A stretch of DNA of 64,000 bases from Luteibacter jiangsuensis (GTDB lineage Bacteria > Pseudomonadota > Gammaproteobacteria > Xanthomonadales > Rhodanobacteraceae), in contig NZ_JAUSSK010000003.1 of the NCBI RefSeq assembly GCF_030812295.1, forward strand, positions 62,001 through 126,000. The letters are read 5' to 3'. The translations under genes were made by a program, and so were the position numbers. Each line of letters opens with the position of its first letter. Position 1 is the first letter of the stretch. Of the stretch, positions 10,590-19,236 are shown in pieces. Below the pieces are notes generated by a model, which saw only the letters and a program-made list of their open reading frames with translations, searched no databases and had not been told where the DNA came from.

Positions 10590-10973
10590 TTACTCGGCGT
10601 CCGCCAGCGCTTCGATGATGACCAGCAGGGCCTTGCGGCGCTCCTTGGGCAGGCGGCTGACGAGCCCTACCAGTCGCAATTGCTCGCGAGAATCCGCACG
10701 GTAAAGGGCGGGACTTTCGCGCACGCCGGTGGCGCCGTTCGGAGAGCCGCGGCCGGTGGCCAGCCATTCGAAATTGACGCCGAACCGCGTCGCCATGTCG
10801 ATCTGGCGCTCCAGTTCGGGCAAGCCCAGGTCGCTGAGCCATTTGCGAGCCGTTTCCCGGCTGACGTCGAAAAGGTCGGCAAGCTGGGTGATGCGGCCGC
10901 GGCCTTTCTTCACGCCGGCCATGTCCAGCGCGACATGCAGGCGTTGGGAAAAACCTCGGTTGATAGGTGGCAT
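10590..10973 (-). CDS. XRE/CI-type helix-turn-helix regulator
   Basis: 127-residue putative DNA-binding protein. Residues about 9-70 form a phage-CI-like HTH: FSQRLHVALDMAGVKKGRGR, ITQLADLFDVSRETARKWL and a segment ending EWLATGRGSP. The rest is a short, charged C-terminal tail with no peptidase (LexA/CI) motif, so it is not an obvious SOS-cleavable repressor. ATG at 10973 has GGAG upstream and starts just before the HTH; longer versions up to 11099 would run into the pyrF end and add unstructured sequence. Target genes unknown. Confidence 0.75.
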   Translation of the reverse strand: MPPINRGFSQRLHVALDMAGVKKGRGRITQLADLFDVSRETARKWLSDLGLPELERQIDMATRFGVNFEWLATGRGSPNGATGVRESPALYRADSREQLRLVGLVSRLPKERRKALLVIIEALADAE

Positions 10974-11095
10974 GACAACTCCGGTGGAACGCTGTGGCGC
11001 TTCTAGCCCGGTATTGTTCGATAGCGCGGAGCGGCAGCGTAAGCCTTTTGCAGTTGCTAAATCGTACAATTTGCGACTGCTTTTGGTTTTGCTAC

Positions 11096-11908
11096 TCAAA
11101 TACGGAACAAGTTGACCGATTTTCTCATTTCGTCGGCCGCTCGATGTGCTAGGTCGGCAAAGTCGGGACCGGCGCTAGCGTAGAGGATGGCGCGCGAGGA
11201 AGAAATCATCAGGCCCGTTCCGTTGGCCGTCTTGCCGTTGGTCATCACCGCTTGCACGTCGCCTCCCTGCGCCCCGATGCCCGGCACCAGCAGGGGCATC
11301 TCGCCCACCACCCGGCGGACGCGGCCCAACTCTTCCGGCCAGGTCGCACCCGTGACCAGCGCGCAGTTGCCGTTTCCGTTCCAGTCGCGGGCGATGGTCT
11401 CGGCAACCCGGATATAGAGCGGCTCGCCACCACAGTCGAGTGCCTGGAAATCCTTGCCACCCGGGTTGGAGGTGCGGCAAAGCAGGATCACGCCCTTGTC
11501 GGCGCGTTCCAGGAACGGAGCGATGGAGTCGTGGCCGAGGTAGGGGTTCAGCGTGACCGCGTCGGCGTCGTAGCGTTCGAAGGCCTCCGCCGCGTAGTGC
11601 TTCGCCGTCGAACCGATGTCGCCACGCTTGGCGTCGAGGATCACCGGGATGCCCGGATGCTTGTCGTGGATGTGGGCGATCAGCCGCTCGAGCACGCCTT
11701 CGGCGCGTTGCGCGGCGAAGTGGGCGATCTGTGGCTTATAGGCGCAGACCAGCCCGGCGGTGGCGTCGACGATGTCGCGGCAGAAAGTAAAGATGCCTTC
11801 GTTGCCCGAGAGCCCGGCGGGAAGGCGGCCCGGCTCGGGATCCAGGCCCACGCAGACCAGGGAATCGTTGCGACGCCAGGCGTCCTTCAGGGTGGTCATG
11901 AAGTTCAT
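11096..11908 (-). CDS. pyrF: Orotidine 5'-phosphate decarboxylase (type 2)
   Basis: 270-residue last enzyme of de novo UMP synthesis, decarboxylating OMP. The catalytic signature LDAKRGDIGSTAKHYA and the segment FCRDIVDATAGLVCAYKPQ identify the longer type 2 subfamily of about 270 residues. The start is MNFMTTL at 11908; the internal Met at 11899 is an alternative, as no strong ribosome-binding site decides between them. The ettA gene lies upstream on the same strand, separated by a strong hairpin, so the two may be transcribed separately. Confidence 0.95.
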   Translation of the reverse strand: MNFMTTLKDAWRRNDSLVCVGLDPEPGRLPAGLSGNEGIFTFCRDIVDATAGLVCAYKPQIAHFAAQRAEGVLERLIAHIHDKHPGIPVILDAKRGDIGSTAKHYAAEAFERYDADAVTLNPYLGHDSIAPFLERADKGVILLCRTSNPGGKDFQALDCGGEPLYIRVAETIARDWNGNGNCALVTGATWPEELGRVRRVVGEMPLLVPGIGAQGGDVQAVMTNGKTANGTGLMISSSRAILYASAGPDFADLAHRAADEMRKSVNLFRI

Positions 11909-11937
11909 GGGCGGCTTCGCTCGTTCAAGGGTGCACA

Positions 11938-11966
11938 AGGCAGGCACCTTCTGAAGGTGCCTGCCT
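11938..11966 (-). terminator. Terminator-like hairpin between ettA and pyrF
   Basis: AGGCAGGCACCTTC and GAAGGTGCCTGCCT form perfect 14-bp arms around one base. It lies 19 bp past the ettA stop in the direction of transcription. No clear U-tract follows, so it may be an attenuating or RNA-stabilising stem rather than a full intrinsic terminator. Confidence 0.6.
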
Positions 11967-11984
11967 CGCAGGGCGCCGGTCTTG

Positions 11985-13643
11985 TCAGACCAGCTTCTTG
12001 TACTTCACGCGCTTCGGGCCGGCGTCGTCGCCCATGCGGCGCTTCTTGTCGGCCTCGTACTCGTTGTAGTTGCCGGGGAAGAACTCGACGTGCGAATCGC
12101 CTTCGAACGAGATGATGTGCGTGGCGATGCGGTCGAGGAACCAACGGTCATGCGAGATGACCACCGCGCAACCCGGGAATTCGAGCAGGGCGTCTTCCAG
12201 CGCGCGCAGGGTCTCGACGTCGAGATCGTTGGACGGTTCGTCGAGCAGCAGCACGTTGCCGCCCTGCAGCAGGGTTTTGGCCATGTGCAGGCGACCACGC
12301 TCACCGCCGGACAGCTGGCCGACGATCTTCTGCTGATCGGTGCCCTTGAAGTTGAAGCGACCGATATAGGCGCGCGACTGGATCTCGAAGTTGCCGATGG
12401 TGAGGATGTCCGAGCCGCCGGAAACCTCTTGCCACACGTTGTTCTTCGGATCGAGGGCATCTCGTGACTGGTCGACGTAGGCGAGCTTGACAGTGTGGCC
12501 CAGCTTCACCTCGCCGCTGTCCGGCGTTTCCTTGCCCATGATCATCTTCATCATGGTCGACTTGCCGGCGCCGTTCGGGCCTATCACGCCGACGATGGCA
12601 CCCGGCGGGATCTTGAACGAGAGGTCCTCGATCAGCACGCGGTCACCGAACGACTTCGTGACGTTCTTGAACTCGATCACTTCCTGGCCCAGGCGCTCAC
12701 CCGGCGGAATGAAGATCTCGTTGGTCTCGTTGCGGCGCTGGTACTCGACCGAGTTCAGTTCTTCGAAGCGGTTGAGACGGGCCTTGCCCTTCGACTGGCG
12801 ACCCTTCGCCGCCGAGCGCACCCACTCCAGTTCCTTCTTGATCGCCTTCTGGCGCGACTTTTCCTGGTTGGCTTCCTGAGCGAGACGCTGGTCTTTCTGC
12901 TCCAGCCACTCGGTGTAGTTACCCTTCCAGGGAATGCCGCGACCGCGATCGAGTTCGAGGATCCATTCGGCGGCGTTGTCGAGGAAGTAGCGGTCATGGG
13001 TGACGGCCACCACGGTGCCCGGGTAGTCGTGCAGGAAGGTTTCCAGCCAATCGACCGATTCCGCATCCAGATGGTTGGTCGGTTCGTCCAGCAGGAGCAT
13101 GTCGGGCTTGGACAGCAGCAGGCGGCACAGTGCCACGCGGCGCTTCTCGCCGCCGGACAGGGGGCCGATCTTCGCGTCCCACGGCGGCAGGCGCAGCGCA
13201 TCGGCCGCGACTTCGAGCTGGCGCTCGAGGGCATGGGCGTCGTTGGCGGCAAGGATGCCTTCCAGGGCCTCCTGCTCCTTGGCGAGCTTGTCGAAATCGG
13301 CGCCTTCTTCGGCGTAGGCCGCGTAGACCTCCTCAAGGCGCTTCTGGGCGTCGAGGACTTCCGAGACGCCTTCCTCGACGGCTTCGCGAACGGTCTTGTT
13401 CGGATCGAGATCCGGTTCCTGGGCGAGGTAGCCGATCTTGGTGCCCGGATTGGCGCGCGCCTCACCCTGGAAGTCGGTGTCGACGCCGGCCATGATCCGC
13501 AGGACCGTGGACTTGCCTGCGCCGTTGATGCCCAACAGGCCGATCTTGGCGCCAGGGAAGAACGACAGCGAGATGTCCTTGATGATCTGGCGCTTCGGGG
13601 GGACGATCTTGCTCACCCCGTTCATGGTGTAGATGTATTGCAT
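11985..13643 (-). CDS. ettA: Energy-dependent translational throttle protein EttA (ABC-F)
   Basis: 552-residue soluble ABC-F ATPase that binds the ribosomal E site and gates entry into the elongation cycle according to the ATP/ADP ratio. Two ABC cassettes are visible: the first with Walker A GINGAGKST (38-46) and LSGGEKRR, the second with GPNGAGKSTMMKM and LSGGERGR. Between them lie the EttA arm and a Lys-rich linker. The opening MQYIYTMNGVSKIVPPKRQI and the family length of about 555 match EttA specifically. The start at 13643 has CGGAG upstream; the open frame continues to 14264 but that extension runs through intergenic and protease sequence. Confidence 0.95.
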   Translation of the reverse strand: MQYIYTMNGVSKIVPPKRQIIKDISLSFFPGAKIGLLGINGAGKSTVLRIMAGVDTDFQGEARANPGTKIGYLAQEPDLDPNKTVREAVEEGVSEVLDAQKRLEEVYAAYAEEGADFDKLAKEQEALEGILAANDAHALERQLEVAADALRLPPWDAKIGPLSGGEKRRVALCRLLLSKPDMLLLDEPTNHLDAESVDWLETFLHDYPGTVVAVTHDRYFLDNAAEWILELDRGRGIPWKGNYTEWLEQKDQRLAQEANQEKSRQKAIKKELEWVRSAAKGRQSKGKARLNRFEELNSVEYQRRNETNEIFIPPGERLGQEVIEFKNVTKSFGDRVLIEDLSFKIPPGAIVGVIGPNGAGKSTMMKMIMGKETPDSGEVKLGHTVKLAYVDQSRDALDPKNNVWQEVSGGSDILTIGNFEIQSRAYIGRFNFKGTDQQKIVGQLSGGERGRLHMAKTLLQGGNVLLLDEPSNDLDVETLRALEDALLEFPGCAVVISHDRWFLDRIATHIISFEGDSHVEFFPGNYNEYEADKKRRMGDDAGPKRVKYKKLV

Positions 13644-13773
13644 GGACGCTCCGTAAGGCACAGCCGCGCCCCCGGCTGGATGCCGGGTGGGCAAACCCCA
13701 ATTGTACCGCGTCCGACCGGCCCATGCCCCGTTCCGGCCGGCCTTCGTCCGGTTCGTAAAAACGGGTGGGGCA

Positions 13774-13784
13774 GGGGGGGGGGG
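13774..13784. repeat. G11 homopolymer tract
   Basis: Eleven consecutive G followed by CTCCCCC, in the gap between the metalloprotease stop (13799, minus strand) and the ettA start (13643, minus strand), about 130 bp upstream of ettA. It can fold with the adjacent C-run into a GC hairpin. It is the only homopolymer of this length I noticed. Confidence 0.9.
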
Positions 13785-13798
13785 CTCCCCCGGCACCG

Positions 13799-14860
13799 TT
13801 ACAACACGCCGTGGGCGATGTAGTCGCGGATTCGTGCCCGGTTCTTGTCCGAGTACACATAGCAGTGCGAGCGGAACGGCGAGTGGTTTCCATACATGTT
13901 CGTCTCGCACCACCAGCCGCCGTAATGGATTTCCGCATCTTCGTGCAGCGCCCCGAGTGTATGGCCGAGTTCGTGGGCGATGATGGTGTAGCCCCCGGCT
14001 TTCGACGCGATGGCTTCGCTCTGGTTTCGAAGCGCGACCCCTGAAAGGCCGGGAGATATCGCGTGCTCGGTGAACAGCAGGTACTTGTCCTTGTGCGTGC
14101 GCCGGTAGCCGCGTTTCTCCACCAGTCCGGCTACCACGCTCGTCCAGCGCGAGATGGAGGCGTTGCCTCCGTATTTCATGTCCGTCACTCCGCGTATCCG
14201 GCCGACGACGTCGACCTGGATAGCCTGGTCGGGCACGATCTTCTCCCTGAGTTCCGCGAGCCACCAGGACAGGTAGTCGCGATACAGGTCGTGCCCGTCG
14301 ACGATGCCGGTATCGTCGTGCACGAAGATGGTGATCGTGAGCGGATCGTCTTTCGCCGCACGCTCCGGGAACACGACACGCACCGTGCCCGCGTCGCTCG
14401 AACCCTGGGCGATGGGATCCGGCTGGCCGGAAAATTCGACGGGGCCCGCAGCCGGGCGAGTCACATGTTCGGTCTCGTCCGTTCCAAGGGTGAAGCCCCG
14501 TGTGTCGAGACTGTCGTCACGCAGCATCGTCACGTCCACGTGGTTTGCCCGGCGGGAGACGACCGCCCGGGCGCCATCGACGCGCGCATTGAACATGTCG
14601 ATGGTATCGCCGTTGGGCATCCGGATGTCCACGGCCATCCGCGACAGCAATGTCAGTGCCGCGGGCTCGCTTTCGAAAGCATCGTGTTCATTGTCCCGGG
14701 GCAGGAGGATGGTCTGCGGCAACCCCAGGGCCAGAGCCTGGTCGAATCGCGCGACGACGGAAATGTCGTCGACCGGCCCAGCCGTGGCGATCGACGGCGT
14801 CATGGCGCAACTGGCGCTGAGAGCTGTGATCGCACGCAGCATGATTATCGGGTGTTTCAT
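13799..14860 (-). CDS. Secreted metzincin-type zinc metalloprotease A
   Basis: 353-residue predicted exported protease. A signal peptide opens it (MKHPIIMLRAITALSASCA, cleavage near residue 27), a long pro/N-terminal region of about 260 residues follows, and the catalytic end carries HELGHTLGALH. The zinc ligands are His296, His300 and His306 with catalytic Glu297. A Met-turn candidate, CETNMYG with Met322, follows 16 residues after the third ligand, and Cys318/Cys333 bracket it. HExxHxxGxxH plus a Met-turn defines metzincins; I cannot assign a MEROPS family. ATG at 14860 has AGGGAAGG upstream. Its neighbour upstream (15011-16096) is a paralogue, so this is a tandem duplication. Substrate unknown; export is probably Sec followed by type II secretion. 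Confidence 0.8.
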   Translation of the reverse strand: MKHPIIMLRAITALSASCAMTPSIATAGPVDDISVVARFDQALALGLPQTILLPRDNEHDAFESEPAALTLLSRMAVDIRMPNGDTIDMFNARVDGARAVVSRRANHVDVTMLRDDSLDTRGFTLGTDETEHVTRPAAGPVEFSGQPDPIAQGSSDAGTVRVVFPERAAKDDPLTITIFVHDDTGIVDGHDLYRDYLSWWLAELREKIVPDQAIQVDVVGRIRGVTDMKYGGNASISRWTSVVAGLVEKRGYRRTHKDKYLLFTEHAISPGLSGVALRNQSEAIASKAGGYTIIAHELGHTLGALHEDAEIHYGGWWCETNMYGNHSPFRSHCYVYSDKNRARIRDYIAHGVL

Positions 14861-15010
14861 GGAACCTTCCCTGGTTGATTTCGGCGATCCTTATTTTCGT
14901 CCTCCCGCTGGTGCGCCCCAAACCAGCGCGATGAGGCGCTGGCGTATATCTGGGGCGGCGTACCAGGACAGTGTTGTCCAGCTAGTCGCGTAGTCCGCGT
15001 GCCTAGCCCT

Positions 15011-16096
15011 TCAACGGCCGCTCTTGTAGCGCATCGTGTTGCGGATGAGCTGCACGTTCGGCAGGCTGTATGCCTTGCACGGGACGGTGGGATCCACCGG
15101 ATACATGATCGTGTCGCACGTGGAGAAAGGCCCGGTAAAGCGGCGTTCCGCGTGGTCGTGGGACGCACCCATCGTATGGCCGATCTCGTGCGCGGGCACG
15201 ACGATGCTTCCCGCGATGCTCGCCATGGCGAGCGAACCGGGCTGGTGATCCGCGATACCGGCCGCTCTCGGCTCCACCTCCCTTCCTTTCACCAGCAGGA
15301 TGTTGCGCATGGACCGGATGCCCACCGAGCCGGGCAGGTCGGGATCGGTGTATTCCCGGACGGCCCGGGCCCAATGGAACAAGGCTCCCTTGTAACCGTA
15401 CGAGGGATCGGTAAGGCCGGGAATCGTCCTGCGCAGGTGGACATGCACCCGGCGGTCTTCCAGTACGTCGAATTCCATGCGCTTGACCCACCATGCGAAG
15501 AATCGTTCGAAGACGGCGTCATCGTCGAGCACGACGTCGTCGTGGACGAAGGCGAGAACATGGAGGTCCCGAGGTCCCCCTTCGTCCGCGACGGGGTCCG
15601 CGGACAGTTCGTCCGGGTTCCGAGGCGGTTCCTCGTCGAGCGCATCGGATTCGGATGCCGGCAGGTCGACGAGCGGCGTCTGGGCTTCGACGGGGAGCTC
15701 GTGCCCGCGTGTGAATGCGGTCGTATGCAGGACCTGGCCGTCGATCGACGAGATGCGCAAGCTGTCTCCGTGACGGATCGCCACGGCGTCGCCACCGCGA
15801 AAACGTACGTCGTAAAGCTCCGCGGCGCCTCCGTCGGAAAACGTCGCGCGACTGGCCAATCGTGCCCGGATGGTGAGCTCTTCCGCCGGAGGCGGCGTCC
15901 CGGGGGCCGAACGCAGCCCCGCGGGCTGCCCAGTCGCGATGGTTGCCGGCAGGCCGCCGGCCAGCACCGCGTCGAAGCGCGCCACCGTGTCCGGGCCTGG
16001 GCGAGGTGGATTGTCGGTGGCCGCAAGGGCGGCGGAACTGGCGAAGGCCAGGGCGAGGCAAGACCGGCGCAGCCGGCCACGTTCCGTGATTTTCAT
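15011..16096 (-). CDS. Secreted metzincin-type zinc metalloprotease B
   Basis: 361-residue paralogue of the preceding protease. The signal peptide is MKITERGRLRRSCLALAFAS (cleavage near residue 28). The shared architecture includes VARFD...LP.TI near the N terminus, an FVHDD segment, a WW pair and a G(V/L)TD..YG segment. The catalytic motif is HEIGHTMGASH with ligands His303, His307 and His313, followed by Met-turn CDTIMYP (Met331) and Cys327/Cys340 flanking it as in copy A. The start at 16096 begins the signal peptide and has AAAGGAA upstream; the longer frame to 16162 lacks support. 150 bp separate it from copy A, on the same strand. A proenzyme is likely given the long N-terminal region. 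Confidence 0.8.
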   Translation of the reverse strand: MKITERGRLRRSCLALAFASSAALAATDNPPRPGPDTVARFDAVLAGGLPATIATGQPAGLRSAPGTPPPAEELTIRARLASRATFSDGGAAELYDVRFRGGDAVAIRHGDSLRISSIDGQVLHTTAFTRGHELPVEAQTPLVDLPASESDALDEEPPRNPDELSADPVADEGGPRDLHVLAFVHDDVVLDDDAVFERFFAWWVKRMEFDVLEDRRVHVHLRRTIPGLTDPSYGYKGALFHWARAVREYTDPDLPGSVGIRSMRNILLVKGREVEPRAAGIADHQPGSLAMASIAGSIVVPAHEIGHTMGASHDHAERRFTGPFSTCDTIMYPVDPTVPCKAYSLPNVQLIRNTMRYKSGR

Positions 16097-16328
16097 GAGG
16101 CATTCCTTTGGGTTGGACGATTCAGGAGACGCGCCCGTGTTCGGGGAAGGCGCGTTGGGCAAGCGTAATTCCGCGGGAACGTGACCCGCTACGCAGAAAA
16201 AGACCGGTGCGGCCCAGGCCTACGCCATTTGCCGGCATGCGCCCGCGTACGGCCCGGGCAGTGGCCGCAAACGCCCGCTACCGCTACACTTTCGGTCTTC
16301 TTTCCCCACCCGTTCCCATGAGGTCGAG

Positions 16329-17585
16329 ATGTTCCCGAAGGATGCAACGATCGCCGGCTATGACGACGAACTCGCCAAGGCCATCGCCGACGAGACCCGT
16401 CGCCAGGAGGATCACGTCGAGCTGATCGCCTCGGAGAACTACGCCAGCCCGCGTGTGATGGAAGCCCAGGGCTCCTCGCTGACGAACAAGTACGCCGAGG
16501 GCTATCCCGGCAAGCGTTACTACGGCGGCTGCGAGTACGTCGACATCGCCGAGAGGCTGGCGATCGATCGCCTGAAGAAGCTGTTCGGTGCCGACTATGC
16601 GAATGTCCAGCCGCACTCCGGTTCGCAGGCCAATCAGGCGGTGTACTTCGCGTTGCTCCAGCCGGGCGACACCATCCTGGGCATGAGCCTCGCCCACGGC
16701 GGCCATCTCACCCACGGCGCCAAGGTCAACTTCTCCGGCAAGATCTTCCACGCCGTGCAGTACGGCATCGATCCGGACACCGGGCTGGTGGACTACGACG
16801 AGATCGAGAAACTCGCCGTCGAGCACAAGCCCAAGATGATCGTCGCCGGCTTCTCCGCGTATTCGCAGGTGCTCGACTGGGCGCGTTTCCGCACCATCGC
16901 CGACAAGGTCGGTGCGTACCTGTTCGTGGACATGGCGCACGTCGCCGGCCTCGTGGCCACGGGAGCGTACCCGAGCCCGATCGACCATGCGCACGTGGTC
17001 ACGTCCACCACGCACAAGACCCTGCGCGGTCCACGCGGCGGCATCATCGTCGCCAAGGGTCTTGGCGAGGAACTGGAAAAGAAGCTGCAGTCCATCGTCT
17101 TCCCTGGCATCCAGGGCGGACCGCTGATGCACGTCATCGCGGCCAAGGCCGTGGCCTTCAAGGAAGCGTTGGAACCCGCCTTCAAGGAATACCAGGCCCA
17201 GGTGGTCAAGAACGCCAAGGCGATGGCGAAGACCTTCATGGACCGTGGCTACAAGATCGTTTCCGGCGGCACGGAAAACCATCTCATGCTGATCGATCTG
17301 ATCGGCCGCGACGTCACCGGCAAGGACGCGGAAGCCGCGCTCGGCAAGGCGCACATCACGGTGAACAAGAACGCGGTGCCGAACGATCCGCGTTCGCCCT
17401 TCGTCACCTCCGGCCTGCGCGTGGGCACGCCCGCGATCACCACCCGCGGTTACAAGGAAGCCGATGCCATCGAGCTGACCCAGTGGATCTGCGACGTGCT
17501 CGATGCACCGGCCGACGCCGCCGTCATCGCCTCGGTGCGTGACAAGGTCACCGCGCAGTGCGCCAAGTTCCCGGTGTACGGCTGA
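16329..17585 (+). CDS. glyA: Serine hydroxymethyltransferase
   Basis: 418-residue PLP enzyme converting serine and tetrahydrofolate to glycine and 5,10-methylene-THF. It has normal family length and motifs: [15 protein letters not shown] near the N terminus, [14 protein letters not shown], and the PLP-lysine segment [16 protein letters not shown]. The ATG at 16329 lies after GAGGTCGAG. In the 230-bp upstream gap I see no glycine riboswitch. It is followed by nrdR after 3 bp and by ribD, an arrangement common in gammaproteobacteria. Confidence 0.98.
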   Translation: MFPKDATIAGYDDELAKAIADETRRQEDHVELIASENYASPRVMEAQGSSLTNKYAEGYPGKRYYGGCEYVDIAERLAIDRLKKLFGADYANVQPHSGSQANQAVYFALLQPGDTILGMSLAHGGHLTHGAKVNFSGKIFHAVQYGIDPDTGLVDYDEIEKLAVEHKPKMIVAGFSAYSQVLDWARFRTIADKVGAYLFVDMAHVAGLVATGAYPSPIDHAHVVTSTTHKTLRGPRGGIIVAKGLGEELEKKLQSIVFPGIQGGPLMHVIAAKAVAFKEALEPAFKEYQAQVVKNAKAMAKTFMDRGYKIVSGGTENHLMLIDLIGRDVTGKDAEAALGKAHITVNKNAVPNDPRSPFVTSGLRVGTPAITTRGYKEADAIELTQWICDVLDAPADAAVIASVRDKVTAQCAKFPVYG

Positions 17586-17588
17586 TCG

Positions 17589-18104
17589 ATGCACTGTCCG
17601 TTCTGCCAGCATGAAGACACGCGCGTCATCGATTCCCGTCTCACCGAAGACGGGAGCACGGTGCGCCGCCGTCGCGAATGCCCGCAGTGCGGTGAGCGCT
17701 TCAACACCTTCGAGACGGCCGAGCTGAAATTGCCGGCCATCGTGAAGTCCGGCGACCGGCGTGAGCCTTTCGACGAACATAAGCTGCGGGTCAGCTTCGA
17801 GCGCGCGTTGCAGAAGCGTCCGGTCGCCAGCGACGCGGTCGATACCGCGATGCGCGCGGTGATCAACGACCTTCGCCGCATGGGCGAACGCGAAGTCCCC
17901 TCGCGCCAGGTCGGTGAACTGGTGATGCGTGAACTGAAGAAGCTCGACCAGGTGGCCTACGTGCGTTTCGCTTCGGTCTACCGGCGTTTCGAAGACGTCC
18001 ATGCCTTCCGCGAGGAGATCGAGAAGCTGGAACGTGATCTGCCATCGCTCGAAGGCCTGCAACTGCCGCTGCTCGACGCGGCGCGGCGAGGGCGCAAGCC
18101 CTGA
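17589..18104 (+). CDS. nrdR: Transcriptional repressor NrdR
   Basis: 171-residue ATP/dATP-sensing repressor of ribonucleotide reductase genes. The N-terminal zinc ribbon uses Cys3, Cys6, Cys31 and Cys34 (CPFC, CPQC); an ATP-cone occupies about residues 49-139. The C-terminal tail is slightly long for the family (about 150-160). It lies 3 bp after glyA and its stop overlaps the ribD start (TGATG), so translation is coupled. Confidence 0.97.
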   Translation: MHCPFCQHEDTRVIDSRLTEDGSTVRRRRECPQCGERFNTFETAELKLPAIVKSGDRREPFDEHKLRVSFERALQKRPVASDAVDTAMRAVINDLRRMGEREVPSRQVGELVMRELKKLDQVAYVRFASVYRRFEDVHAFREEIEKLERDLPSLEGLQLPLLDAARRGRKP

Positions 18105-19234
18105 TGTCGCGCCCGTTCTTCCCGGCCATGGACCATGTCCACATGGCCCATGCCCTGCGTCTGGCCGAACGCGGCCTGCACACCACCCAGCCGAATCCCC
18201 GGGTCGGCTGCGTCATCGCGCGCGGCGAGACGGTGCTGGGCGCGGGGTGGCACCAGCGGGCGGGCGAACCGCACGCCGAAATTTTCGCGTTGCGCGAAGC
18301 CGGTGAGGCGGCCCGTGGCGCCACCGCTTACGTCACCCTGGAACCTTGCGCGCACTTCGGTCGCACGCCACCGTGCGCCGACGCCTTGATCGCCGCGGGC
18401 GTCGGCCGCGTGGTGATCGCGCACGAAGATCCCTTCGACAAGGTCGCGGGTGCCGGCATCGAGAAGCTCCGCGCCGCCGGCATCGGCGTGCAGGTTGGCC
18501 TCATGCGCGACGCCGCGCACGAGCTCAACATCGGCTTCTTCAGCCGCATCCAGCGTGGGCGGCCCTGGGTGCGCGTCAAATTGGCGATGAGCCTCGACGG
18601 CCGCACCGCGCTCGCCGACGGCTCGTCGAAGTGGATCACGGGCGACGCCGCACGGGCCGACGTGCAGCGCTGGCGTGGTCGTGCCTCGGCCATCCTTTCC
18701 GCCAGCGGCACGGTACTCGCCGACGATCCTCGCCTCACCGTGCGCCTGCCCGGCGACGAGCGTTTCGTGCCGCCACTGCGTGCGATCCTCGACACGCGGC
18801 TGCGCACGCCGGTGGGCGCCCATGTACTCGACGACGCGGCACCGACGGTGCTGTTCCACGCAGAGAGCGCCCCCGTGCTCCCGCACCTTGCCGACATCCA
18901 GCGTGCCGTCATCCGCGAGGACGATGGCGGCGGCCTCGACCTGCGCGCCACGCTCCATTGGCTCGCCCAGCGCGATGCCAACGAAGTGCACGTGGAAGCC
19001 GGGCCGGCACTATGCGGCGCGTTGCTCGCGGCCGGGCTCGCCGACGAACTGCTGGTCTACATCGCGCCCGTCCTGCTGGGCCATACGGCACGGCCGATGC
19101 TGACCTTGCCTCCCTTGGATGACATGGCGTCGCGCTGGAAGCTCGACACCATCGACCGTCGCCAGGTCGGCGACGACACCCGTCTTCGGCTGCGCCCCAC
19201 CGTCCAGCGACGGTCCGCCGAGGTGGACCGATAG
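18104..19234 (+). CDS. ribD: Bifunctional riboflavin biosynthesis deaminase/reductase
   Basis: 376-residue enzyme carrying out the second and third steps of riboflavin synthesis: deamination then NADPH reduction of the pyrimidine intermediate. The N-terminal deaminase domain (about 10-150) has the zinc site HAE and PCAHFGRTPPC; the C-terminal reductase domain (about 155-370) opens with VRVKLAMSLDGRTA. The start codon overlaps the nrdR stop. Unlike many relatives it is not adjacent to ribE: an oxidoreductase gene, a palindromic repeat and an FMN riboswitch lie between, so it escapes the riboswitch. Confidence 0.97.
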   Translation: MSRPFFPAMDHVHMAHALRLAERGLHTTQPNPRVGCVIARGETVLGAGWHQRAGEPHAEIFALREAGEAARGATAYVTLEPCAHFGRTPPCADALIAAGVGRVVIAHEDPFDKVAGAGIEKLRAAGIGVQVGLMRDAAHELNIGFFSRIQRGRPWVRVKLAMSLDGRTALADGSSKWITGDAARADVQRWRGRASAILSASGTVLADDPRLTVRLPGDERFVPPLRAILDTRLRTPVGAHVLDDAAPTVLFHAESAPVLPHLADIQRAVIREDDGGGLDLRATLHWLAQRDANEVHVEAGPALCGALLAAGLADELLVYIAPVLLGHTARPMLTLPPLDDMASRWKLDTIDRRQVGDDTRLRLRPTVQRRSAEVDR

Positions 19235-19236
19235 CC

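Noticed and set aside
14970-14990. Short inverted repeat GGACA-GTGT-TGTCC between the two protease genes
   Set aside because: Arms of five bases are too short to call a terminator or operator with confidence.
16097-16328. Possible glycine riboswitch before glyA
   Set aside because: None of the conserved aptamer segments could be found in the 232-bp gap; nothing else was recognised there.
16284-18062. 592-residue minus-strand frame opposite glyA and nrdR
   Set aside because: Spans two certain genes and has no motif; a shadow frame.
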